A stretch of DNA of 33,959 nucleotides from positions 1 to 33,959 of the forward strand of contig JAGOLL010000020.1 of NCBI GenBank assembly GCA_017994055.1, given 5' to 3'. Source of the DNA: Methanothrix sp. (GTDB lineage: Archaea > Halobacteriota > Methanosarcinia > Methanotrichales > Methanotrichaceae). The notes under the pieces were generated by a model. That model saw nothing but the letters and a program-made list of their open reading frames with translations. It was not told the origin of the DNA and ran no database searches. Positions 22,924 through 30,441 of the stretch are shown piece by piece (within the stretch, counting starts at the first letter, position 1; the number at the start of each line of letters is the position of its first letter). The translations under genes and the position numbers were made by a program.

Positions 22924-25311
22924 ATGGACAACAATGGCAGTGCGCTGGAAATGAAAGCGCTAATTGTTGATGACGAGATAGAATCACCCACTGGAGAGGG
23001 TCGTGCAATTCGCGCTCTTGTGGACGAGCTTCAAAGTTGCGGTGTGGCTGTGATAAAATCGAGTTCATCTGAAGATGGAAAGTCGATAGTGCTCTCAGAC
23101 CCCTCCATCCAATGCATCCTGATGGACTGGTCGCTTGACGACGACCCCGAGACTCACGGCAAGGCCAGAGAGCTACTAGATCTGATACGCTCAAGGAACA
23201 TACACCAGCCAGTTTTTCTCATGGCAGACCGCGGCAATGCTTCTCAGATGGATGCAGAGATCATGTCCCAGGTGGATGAACTGGTCTGGATTATGGAGGA
23301 CACGCCCACGTTCATAGCAGGCCGGGCCATGGCAGCCATGCGCCGCTACGTCGAGGAAATAGAGCCTCCTTTCACCAAGGCCCTTATGGACTTCGCCCAG
23401 GTCTGCGAGTACTCCTGGCACACCCCAGGGCATGCAGGCGGTAAGGCCTTCCTCAAGTCGCCGGTTGGCCGTGCCTTCTTCAAGTACTTCGGAGAGAACC
23501 TTCTGAGATCAGACCTGTCCATTTCCGTGGGGGAGCTGGGCTCCCTCCTCGACCACTCCGGCCCGATTGGCGAGAGCGAAAGATATGCCGCCCGCGTCTT
23601 TGGCGCCGACCGCTCCTACACTGTGACCAACGGCACCTCGGCCTCCAACCGGATCATATTCATGGCCAGCGTCACCCTTAACGACAACGTCCTGGTGGAC
23701 AGAAACTGCCACAAGTCGCTTGAGCAGGCTTTGATAATGACCGGAGCCATTCCAACATACATGAAGACTTCCCGCAACCACCTAGGACTGATAGGCCCCA
23801 TATATCCAAAGAATATAGGGTACGATGCCATATCAAGATCGATCTCCGCCCACGGCCTGTCAAAAGTACCCGAAGCAGCCTCATCCACAGCCTCATCTGA
23901 AAAAGCCAGGAACGATGAGCTGGCCGATAAACAGGCCGTGCACGCAGTCATCACCAACTCCACCTATGACGGCCTCTGTTATAACGTCGAGCGCGTCCTT
24001 AAAATCCTGGGCGATAGCGTTAACCGCATCCACTTCGATGAGGCCTGGTACGGCTATGCCCGCTTCAATCCCCTGTATGAGAAGCGTTATGGTATGTTTA
24101 ATGATCAAAAGCCAAATTCTGGACCCACGATCATCACTACCACCTCGACCCATAAGCTGCTCGCCGCACTCTCCCAGGCATCATTCATCCATGTCCGTGA
24201 CGGCGCAAATAGAATCCCTCATGACAGGTTTAACGAATCCTTCATGATGCACTCATCGACCTCTCCTCAATACGCCATAATAGCCTCCAATGAGGTCTCG
24301 GCTGCGATGATGTCAGGCGCCAGTGGTAAGATCCTGACCAGAGAGTCGATAGATGAGGCTATAGCCTTCCGCCAGAGCATGAAAAAGATCCACAGGCATC
24401 CCCCGGGCAAGGATAAGTGGTTCTTCGATGTCTGGAATGCTGATAAGTATATAGTCAAGAATGCCGGTAACTCAGTGGAAAAGAAAGTAGAAAAGAACTT
24501 CGAGGAGATGGATCCCGGTGTGCTGGCTAAAAATCCGGAGTATTGGGTGCTGCATCCTGGAGATAGCTGGCACGGCTTCAAGGACCTGGAGGACGATAAT
24601 TATGTCATGCTCGATCCCATCAAGGTGTCAGTAGTCACTCCTGGAGTCAAGCTCGATGGATCTCTGGAGAACACCGGCATACCGGCAACTCTGGTCACCG
24701 CCTACCTGGATAACCGCGGCATAGTGGTGGAGAAGACCACCGATTTCACCATCCTCTTCCTCTTCTCCATGGGTATCACCAAGGGTAAATGGGGCACACT
24801 AGTCAATGCCCTCTTGAGGTTCAAAGAAGACTACGATAATAATACGCCCCTTACCGAGGTGCTGCCGGATAAGGTCAAGAATGATCCGAAGCACTACAGA
24901 GGGAAGGGATTGAAAGAACTGGCTGATGAGATGTTCGAAGAGGTGTGCAATCTGGGTCTGATGAAACATCAGAAGGATATTTATTCAGCAGATATACCCC
25001 ATCAGGATGAAAGCCCCAGCAGTTCCTACCAGCGGCTGGTCCATGGCGAGGCTGAGCTTCTGCCCGTTGAAGACAAAGAGAAAAAAATCGGATGCAAAAC
25101 TGTCGCCACAGGAATCATCCCCTATCCGCCAGGCATACCGATTCTTCTCTCAGGCGAGAATATCGGAGCCTACGACGGCCCTCACCTGAGCTACCTGCGG
25201 GCCCTCCAGGCATGGGATGATACTTTCAAAGGCTTCGAACACGATATTCATGGAGTGCAGAATATAGATGGCAAATATTACATTTACTGCCTGCCCCCGA
25301 AATCGAATTGA
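22924..25311 (+). CDS. Orn/Lys/Arg decarboxylase with receiver-like N-domain (AdiA-like), copy 1
   Basis: A 795-residue fold-type I PLP decarboxylase. Residues 1-145 are the wing domain, which resembles a response-regulator receiver (ALIVDDEIE, CILMDWSLDD). The core has CEYSWHTPGHAGGKAF, VTNGTSASNRIIF, RNCHKSLEQA, HFDEAWYGYARF and TSTHKLLAALSQASFIHV with the PLP lysine 411. MMHSSTSPQYAIIASNE and a C-terminal domain follow. E. coli AdiA, CadA and SpeF (715-755 residues) decarboxylate Arg, Lys and Orn. The core motifs are closest by eye to AdiA, but specificity cannot be fixed. Residues about 315-336 form a polar Ala/Ser-rich insertion. GGAGG lies nine bases before the ATG. A hairpin follows the gene. 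Confidence 0.9.
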   Translation: MDNNGSALEMKALIVDDEIESPTGEGRAIRALVDELQSCGVAVIKSSSSEDGKSIVLSDPSIQCILMDWSLDDDPETHGKARELLDLIRSRNIHQPVFLMADRGNASQMDAEIMSQVDELVWIMEDTPTFIAGRAMAAMRRYVEEIEPPFTKALMDFAQVCEYSWHTPGHAGGKAFLKSPVGRAFFKYFGENLLRSDLSISVGELGSLLDHSGPIGESERYAARVFGADRSYTVTNGTSASNRIIFMASVTLNDNVLVDRNCHKSLEQALIMTGAIPTYMKTSRNHLGLIGPIYPKNIGYDAISRSISAHGLSKVPEAASSTASSEKARNDELADKQAVHAVITNSTYDGLCYNVERVLKILGDSVNRIHFDEAWYGYARFNPLYEKRYGMFNDQKPNSGPTIITTTSTHKLLAALSQASFIHVRDGANRIPHDRFNESFMMHSSTSPQYAIIASNEVSAAMMSGASGKILTRESIDEAIAFRQSMKKIHRHPPGKDKWFFDVWNADKYIVKNAGNSVEKKVEKNFEEMDPGVLAKNPEYWVLHPGDSWHGFKDLEDDNYVMLDPIKVSVVTPGVKLDGSLENTGIPATLVTAYLDNRGIVVEKTTDFTILFLFSMGITKGKWGTLVNALLRFKEDYDNNTPLTEVLPDKVKNDPKHYRGKGLKELADEMFEEVCNLGLMKHQKDIYSADIPHQDESPSSSYQRLVHGEAELLPVEDKEKKIGCKTVATGIIPYPPGIPILLSGENIGAYDGPHLSYLRALQAWDDTFKGFEHDIHGVQNIDGKYYIYCLPPKSN

Positions 25312-25327
25312 GCTTTTGCGCCGATGC

Positions 25328-25351
25328 AGCCCCTTCCTCCACGAAGGGGCT
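25328..25351 (+). terminator. Strong hairpin after OKR decarboxylase 1
   Basis: AGCCCCTTC and GAAGGGGCT form a perfect 9-bp stem around CTCCAC. Flanking GATGC/GCATC can extend it across a bulge. It starts 17 bases after the stop codon. No T-run follows directly, so it may be a 3'-end stabiliser as well as a terminator. Confidence 0.55.
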
Positions 25352-25601
25352 GGCATCCGGCCTATGGTATATCCTGCAAACAATACATTTAATTTAATAA
25401 TCAGTTAAAACTTATTATTTTTCTAAGTATCTAACCATATCAATTTTGATTGCCTTTAGAATCGATAAATGACAGGTAATACAAAGGGCATCCGCATATT
25501 CAGATGACGATTAGTATCTGGACTTATCGATGAAAGTTACTCTATTTTATTGATACATTCGATCAACAACTTAATCTATAATTGAGAGATCGTCTTGCAT
25601 T
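25352..25601 (+). promoter_or_regulatory. AT-rich gap with candidate box A before the C69 gene
   Basis: About 250 AT-rich bases with no coding similarity. TAATCTATAAT at about 25572-25582 fits box A and its centre is about 25 bases before the ATG at 25602, so the transcript may be leaderless or nearly so. The only SD-like bases, GAGAG, are too far from the ATG. Confidence 0.35.
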
Positions 25602-27461
25602 ATGTCTAGAGAGAATCAGCCTTTTAAGAAAAGGGGCCACGGATGCACCATATTCATTGTGACTCCCGGTGCAAGTGCCGATGGATCTATGTTAGTAGGT
25701 CATACAAACGATGGATTTGGCTCCTGTGTTGTAGGCCATGAGTTAGTGACTGATGGAAACAAAGTTGTCTATGTTCCTGCCGCCGATCACCCGGAGGGCA
25801 CCAAGAGACCGATTCTGTTCGATCCAGATTCTGGCTCGGATGGCGAGGGCACCATCGATAAGACCGATCCGGCAGTGGTCTCATACATCGACGAGGTGCC
25901 TCACACCTACGGTTACCTGACAGGAAGCTACGGCATAATGAATGAGCACCAGCTTCTTTGCTCAGAATGCACCGACTTTGCCAAGATCGAGCCCAACTAC
26001 GAGCCCGGCAGGCGCATATTCTACAGCTCTGAGCTTTCCAACATAGCTCTGGAGAGGTGCACACAGGCCAGGGAGGCGGTCGAGCTGGTGGGAAACCTGA
26101 TAGACCAGTATGGGGTATATGGAACAGGTGAGACCCTCCTGTTCGCCGATCCCAATGAGGCCTGGGTATTGGAGATGTGCGGCTGTGATACCGAAGATTG
26201 TGTAGGGCTGTGGGTGGCCAAAAAGGTGCCCGATGGCAATGTCTTCGTTGCATCGAACATTTTCAGGATAAGAGGGGTGCCAGAGTTGCTCCCCCACGGA
26301 ATGCTCTGTTCTAAAAATCTTCATAAGGTAGCGAAAGAAAAGGGATGGTGGGATGGAAAGAGCACGCTCGACTGGCTGACTGCCACCTCCACGGGAGAAT
26401 ATTCTCATCCCTACTATTCTCTTGCCCGCATCTGGAGCATCTATAACCGCCTGGCCCCCTCCCAAAACTTCAGCCCCTATGTCCAAAACAGCTGGTGGGA
26501 CAAATATCCGTTCTCGATAAAACCTGATGAAAAACTCACGACAAGAGATGCCTTCCAGATCTTCAGGGACCACTATGAGGGCACGGTCTTCGACCTGACC
26601 ACTGGATTGGCTGCAGGACCTTACGGCAATCCTTACCGCGACGATGGTCCCTTCGATGCACATGACCTCCTCCACCCAGGTGAGATCAAGCCTGGGTCCT
26701 GGCCAAGGCCTATATCAGTTTTCAACTGCACCTACAGCTATGTGGCTCAGGCGAGAAGCTACCTTCATCCACCCGCCGAAGGCGAAGTTTGCCCACCCGC
26801 CGTAGGCGGAGTGTGCTGGCTGGGATTCGCCCAGCCCTCTGAAACCTGCTATATGCCCATTTATGCTGGCGCGAAATCGGTTCCGGTAGAGTTCAACTGC
26901 GGAAATAGAAACGATTTCACCCGCAGCTCAGGATGGTGGGCGTTCAACTTCGTGACCAACTGGGCAACCCTGCGCTACTGCCAAATGATCGAGGATATAA
27001 GGGCAGAACAGCACAGGATCGAGGATGAGGAGTTATCCAGGCAGGCTGTGATAGAAAAGACTGCCGAGCATCTTTACAAAACCAAGGGCCCCGAGGCCTG
27101 TTGCAGCTTCTTGACCCAATACTGTAGCAGAAACGCCCTATCGGTCATAAGCGACTGGTGGAGGTTATCCGACCGCCTCATAATTAAATATTGCAATGGA
27201 CAGGTCAATGAGGTGATCAACGGGGAGGTTGAGAGCACCAGGAAGGGATACCCGGCTGAATGGCTGGGCAAGGTGGGATATCAGTACGGTCCCAGGATCT
27301 ACCAGTATAAGGAGCTCCAGGAGACCGGGTGCGTCCTCTATGTCGAAAAGACTGAGACGACCAAGCCTGGCGCCGAGCTGGAATACATAAGAAAGTACCA
27401 GACCTGTCGGAAAGAGCTAGGTAAGATGAGATCTGAAGATGACTATCTTGAGAGGCAGTGA
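25602..27461 (+). CDS. C69-family dipeptidase (Ntn hydrolase)
   Basis: A 619-residue member of peptidase family C69. The hallmark is GCTIFIVTPGASADGSML, followed by VGHTNDG: Cys15 is the expected N-terminal nucleophile exposed by removal of the first 14 residues, as in other Ntn hydrolases. LTGSYGIMNEHQLLCSECTD, ANEAW-like FADPNEAWVLEMCG and VASNIFRIRG are further family blocks. C69 enzymes (for example PepDA) cleave dipeptides. The 14-residue leader is basic and polar, not a signal peptide, so a cytoplasmic site is likely. Residues about 390-406 hold an eight-residue tandem duplication. The stop codon is followed after eight bases by the next decarboxylase ATG, so the two are co-translated. 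This pairing suggests release of a decarboxylase substrate from dipeptides. Confidence 0.87.
   Translation: MSRENQPFKKRGHGCTIFIVTPGASADGSMLVGHTNDGFGSCVVGHELVTDGNKVVYVPAADHPEGTKRPILFDPDSGSDGEGTIDKTDPAVVSYIDEVPHTYGYLTGSYGIMNEHQLLCSECTDFAKIEPNYEPGRRIFYSSELSNIALERCTQAREAVELVGNLIDQYGVYGTGETLLFADPNEAWVLEMCGCDTEDCVGLWVAKKVPDGNVFVASNIFRIRGVPELLPHGMLCSKNLHKVAKEKGWWDGKSTLDWLTATSTGEYSHPYYSLARIWSIYNRLAPSQNFSPYVQNSWWDKYPFSIKPDEKLTTRDAFQIFRDHYEGTVFDLTTGLAAGPYGNPYRDDGPFDAHDLLHPGEIKPGSWPRPISVFNCTYSYVAQARSYLHPPAEGEVCPPAVGGVCWLGFAQPSETCYMPIYAGAKSVPVEFNCGNRNDFTRSSGWWAFNFVTNWATLRYCQMIEDIRAEQHRIEDEELSRQAVIEKTAEHLYKTKGPEACCSFLTQYCSRNALSVISDWWRLSDRLIIKYCNGQVNEVINGEVESTRKGYPAEWLGKVGYQYGPRIYQYKELQETGCVLYVEKTETTKPGAELEYIRKYQTCRKELGKMRSEDDYLERQ
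26770..26817 (+). repeat. 24-bp tandem duplication with palindromic core inside the C69 gene
   Basis: Two adjacent 24-base units (26770-26793 and 26794-26817) share 20 of 24 bases. The core of the second, CCGCC-GTA-GGCGG, is a perfect inverted repeat; the first is degenerate. In frame they encode PPAEGEVC then PPAVGGVC, next to the conserved VCWLGF block. One unit appears to be an insertion relative to the usual family spacing. Confidence 0.7.
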
Positions 27462-27469
27462 GGTGGATC

Positions 27470-29980
27470 ATGTCGCATAAGCTATCAATTCTGGTGATCT
27501 CCAGCAGAGGCAAAGACACTGATTCGGCTGCTCTTCTAGCCATGGATCGTCTTAATGAGGCACTCATAGGCCTTGGATATCAGACTATCCAGGCTAGCAC
27601 TTTGGAAGACGGCCTGAGTATGGTCAGCACCTATCACGGCTTTGGATGCGTCATACTGGATTGGGAACTGCCAGGATGCTTCAGTCAGTATTCTACAGAT
27701 GGTCAGCAGCCTGCAGGAGAGGCAAAGCGGGCCGCGGAAGAGATTATCTTTAGCATCAGGGCGATGGACAGAAAGCTCCCCATATTCCTCATTGCCGATA
27801 AGACTTGTCTATCGAATATACCTCTAAAGGTTATCAGGGAGGTGCATGAGTATATCTATCTGGTCCAAGACACGTCGGACTTCATAGCCGGTAGGGTTGA
27901 CTTTGCCACCAGGCGTTACTATGATGAACTCCTGCCCCCATACTTCGCTGGTCTCAAGGAGTTTACCGAGGATGCCGCTTACAGCTGGGATGCTCCCGGA
28001 CATATGGGCGGCGTGGCATATCTCAAACATCCTGTAGGGATGGAGTTCCACAGATTCTTCGGTGAGAACATAATGCGTGCCGATATAGGCATCTCCACAT
28101 CCCAGATGGGCGACTGGCTGGAGCACATAGGCCTCCCCAACGAGTCAGAGTGCAATGCCGCCCGCATCTTCGGCGCCCAGTGGACGTTCTACGTCTTGAG
28201 TGGGTCGTCGGCCTCCAATAGGATAGTCTGCCAGGGCGCTATAGGGGCAGAGGAGATGGTTGTGGCGGACCGCAACTGCCACAAGTCACTCAACCACGGC
28301 TTAACCCTCAGCAGGGCCAGGGCAGTATATCTTAAGCCCACTCGCAACAGCTACGGCATGATAGGTCTCATCCCGCTCAGATATTTCGAGCCAGACCATA
28401 TCCGGCAGTTGATCAATGATAGCGAACTAAAACATGATGCGGTCTCGATCGAGCCAACATATGCGGTTGTGACCAATTGCACCTATGACGGCTTCTGCTA
28501 TGATGTGGATGCTGTGGTTAAGAGTCTCTCCAAAAGCGTTCCCAGGGTCCATTTCGACGAAGCCTGGTATGCCTATGCCAGGTTCCACCCTATCTATAAG
28601 GGGCGCTATGCCATGGGTCTGAAAGGCAAGCCAGATGAGAATACACCGACTCTATTTGCAGTGCAGTCAACACACAAGATGCTTCCTGCTTTTTCCATGG
28701 CCTCTATGATCCATGTCAGGGTCAATGAGAAAAATGAAAAAGCCAAGCTCGAGCACGATCAATTCAATGAAGCCTTCATGATGCACGGCACCACCTCCCC
28801 CTTCTATCCTATGATTGCCTCCATAGACGTGGCTACATCCATGATGGATGAGCCGGCAGGGAAGACTATGATGAATGAAACCATCATGGAGGCCATAGGC
28901 CTGAGAAAGGCCATCGTCTCGGTATCCAAGCGCATCATGGCCAGCGACGAGAAGGACAGATGGTTCTTTGGTTGCTACCAACCTGAGAAGGTCACTGATT
29001 CTAGGCATCATCCCTACAAGCATTACGACTTCGTCAATGCCCCGGAGGAGCTTCTAGCCAGTGAGACCTCATGCTGGATGCTAAATCCCGGAGATGCCTG
29101 GCACGGCTTCAAGGAGAGGGACCTTGACCCTAATTATTGCATGCTTGACCCGACAAAGGTAACTATACTCTGTCCGGGCATGGATTCTAAGGGCAATAGA
29201 ACGGACCCCGGCATACCAGGCACCATACTCACCCGCTTCCTGGACTCCCGACGCATAGAGATTGCCAGAACAGGCGACTACACAGTTCTTGTGCTCTTCT
29301 CTGTGGGTACCTGCAAGGGCAAGTGGGGCACTCTGTTGGAGGCCCTGCTGGAGTTCAAGCGCCTTTATGATGGCGGCGCAAGCGTTGCCGAGGTGCTGCC
29401 GGAGCTCGCCGAAAATTACCCTGAAAAATATGGCAGGGATAAAGATGGCCAGCCTCTGATGAGCCTGAAGGAGCTATGCGATGATATGCACAATTTCATG
29501 CAGCAGCCGAATATTCCAGACCGTCCAGATAGCACTCTTCCAGGACTCCTCTACAGAGCCTGCGACGAGATACCCAAGGCCAAATACTCCTCAGCAGAGA
29601 CCTTCCAGAAGCTGATCCGCTACCAGACAGATAAAATCAGTATTTCTCAGATGGAGCATGGGCAGTGGATAGCAGGCCATATGCTCGTGCCTTACCCACC
29701 GGGGATACCCATACTGATGCCCGGCGAGGTCCTGGAGGAGGATAACCCGCAAGTCCAGTTCCTGAAAGCCCTGGAGGAGTTTAACCGCAAATTCCCAGGA
29801 TTCGAGAGGGAGATCCACGGAATAATGACGGATGATAAGGGCAACTTCTGGATGCGGTGTGTAAAAGTGCCAACTGTGGATCAAGCAAAGGAGGGGACCT
29901 TCATTGCCTCAGTGCCATCATTTGTCCCCAAGATGCGACAGCGATTTGTGACCAGATCCATGAAGAAAGGCCGATCCTGA
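27470..29980 (+). CDS. Orn/Lys/Arg decarboxylase with receiver-like N-domain, copy 2
   Basis: An 836-residue paralogue of the enzyme at 22.9-25.3 kb. The N-terminal 150 residues are again a receiver-like wing domain (LSILVISSRG, FGCVILDWELPG). Core motifs are AYSWDAPGHMGGVAYLKHPV, LSGSSASNRIVCQ, RNCHKSLNHG, HFDEAWYAYARFHPIY and QSTHKMLPAFSMASMIHV with the PLP lysine at about 403. Differences from copy 1 at the substrate-side loops (DAPGHM for HTPGHA, KMLPAF for KLLAAL, LIPLRYF for GPIYPKN) suggest a different amino acid. It is about 80 residues longer than E. coli AdiA, partly in the C-terminal domain. GAGGTG lies six bases before the ATG at 27470; a GTG at 27458 overlapping the C69 stop is an alternative. 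A terminator follows. Confidence 0.9.
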   Translation: MSHKLSILVISSRGKDTDSAALLAMDRLNEALIGLGYQTIQASTLEDGLSMVSTYHGFGCVILDWELPGCFSQYSTDGQQPAGEAKRAAEEIIFSIRAMDRKLPIFLIADKTCLSNIPLKVIREVHEYIYLVQDTSDFIAGRVDFATRRYYDELLPPYFAGLKEFTEDAAYSWDAPGHMGGVAYLKHPVGMEFHRFFGENIMRADIGISTSQMGDWLEHIGLPNESECNAARIFGAQWTFYVLSGSSASNRIVCQGAIGAEEMVVADRNCHKSLNHGLTLSRARAVYLKPTRNSYGMIGLIPLRYFEPDHIRQLINDSELKHDAVSIEPTYAVVTNCTYDGFCYDVDAVVKSLSKSVPRVHFDEAWYAYARFHPIYKGRYAMGLKGKPDENTPTLFAVQSTHKMLPAFSMASMIHVRVNEKNEKAKLEHDQFNEAFMMHGTTSPFYPMIASIDVATSMMDEPAGKTMMNETIMEAIGLRKAIVSVSKRIMASDEKDRWFFGCYQPEKVTDSRHHPYKHYDFVNAPEELLASETSCWMLNPGDAWHGFKERDLDPNYCMLDPTKVTILCPGMDSKGNRTDPGIPGTILTRFLDSRRIEIARTGDYTVLVLFSVGTCKGKWGTLLEALLEFKRLYDGGASVAEVLPELAENYPEKYGRDKDGQPLMSLKELCDDMHNFMQQPNIPDRPDSTLPGLLYRACDEIPKAKYSSAETFQKLIRYQTDKISISQMEHGQWIAGHMLVPYPPGIPILMPGEVLEEDNPQVQFLKALEEFNRKFPGFEREIHGIMTDDKGNFWMRCVKVPTVDQAKEGTFIASVPSFVPKMRQRFVTRSMKKGRS

Positions 29981-29993
29981 AATGAATCTCATC

Positions 29994-30021
29994 ATGCCCC
30001 CCTAAGGGGGCATAGCTTTTT
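29994..30021 (+). terminator. Intrinsic-type terminator after the decarboxylase cluster
   Basis: ATGCCCCC and GGGGGCAT form a perfect 8-bp stem around CTAA, followed by AGCTTTTT. Stem plus T-run 14 bases after the stop codon is the clearest terminator in the window and marks the end of the cluster. Confidence 0.7.
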
Positions 30022-30069
30022 CTAGGAGTGCGGGTATCCACATCGGTTTGCTTCTTTGCATATGATGAG

Positions 30070-30252
30070 CTACCTGTAATCCCCGACTACCTCAAAAGAA
30101 ACAGACACTGTGAGCCAGTCTAGGGGTTTTATATAAATATCGCAGTCTTCTGCCATACTGGACATTGGCCATCCAAGACCATCTCGATAGAATCGAATAG
30201 CTTCGTCCAGACCTCGAACCCCTAAAGTGATGATGTTCAATCGAGATTCCAT
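30070..30252 (-). pseudogene. VOC/glyoxalase-family relic B, truncated
   Basis: From an ATG at 30252 (GGAG upstream) the frame reads MESRLNIITLGVRGLDEAIR, FYRDGLGWPMSSMAED, the first module of a VOC-fold protein. It then loses similarity and stops after 60 residues, whereas family members have at least 110-130. DNA around the start matches relic A at 16.5 kb closely. The rest of the 29981-30441 gap holds the cluster terminator and the moeA promoter. Confidence 0.65.
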
Positions 30253-30410
30253 ATTTTAACTCCTTTGTCAAATCAAGAGACCTGATGCGGCCAGAGGCAT
30301 TAGAGACTGCGATTTAAAGTTATTTGTTTGGCTTCGGCGCCAGCTTCACTTGAGAAAGCAGATGCTCAAATATTCGAGCCTGCGATGCAAACTTTCACAT
30401 CTGTCTCAGG

Positions 30411-30420
30411 GCTTTTATAG
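30411..30420 (+). promoter_or_regulatory. Box A of moeA, implying a leaderless transcript
   Basis: GCTTTTATAG is a good archaeal TATA element. Its centre is about 26 bases before the moeA ATG at 30442, so transcription should begin at or near the start codon. The intervening C-rich DNA has no SD, which agrees. Confidence 0.5.
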
Positions 30421-30441
30421 CCCCCCGCCCATCTTCCTGTC

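Noticed and set aside
25962-26675. 237-codon minus-strand frame inside the C69 gene
   Set aside because: It is antisense to clear C69 motifs and shows no recognisable domain.
17440-29980. Classical GadBC/AdiAC acid-resistance operon
   Set aside because: No multi-pass antiporter is encoded between or beside the decarboxylases, so that label would overstate the evidence.
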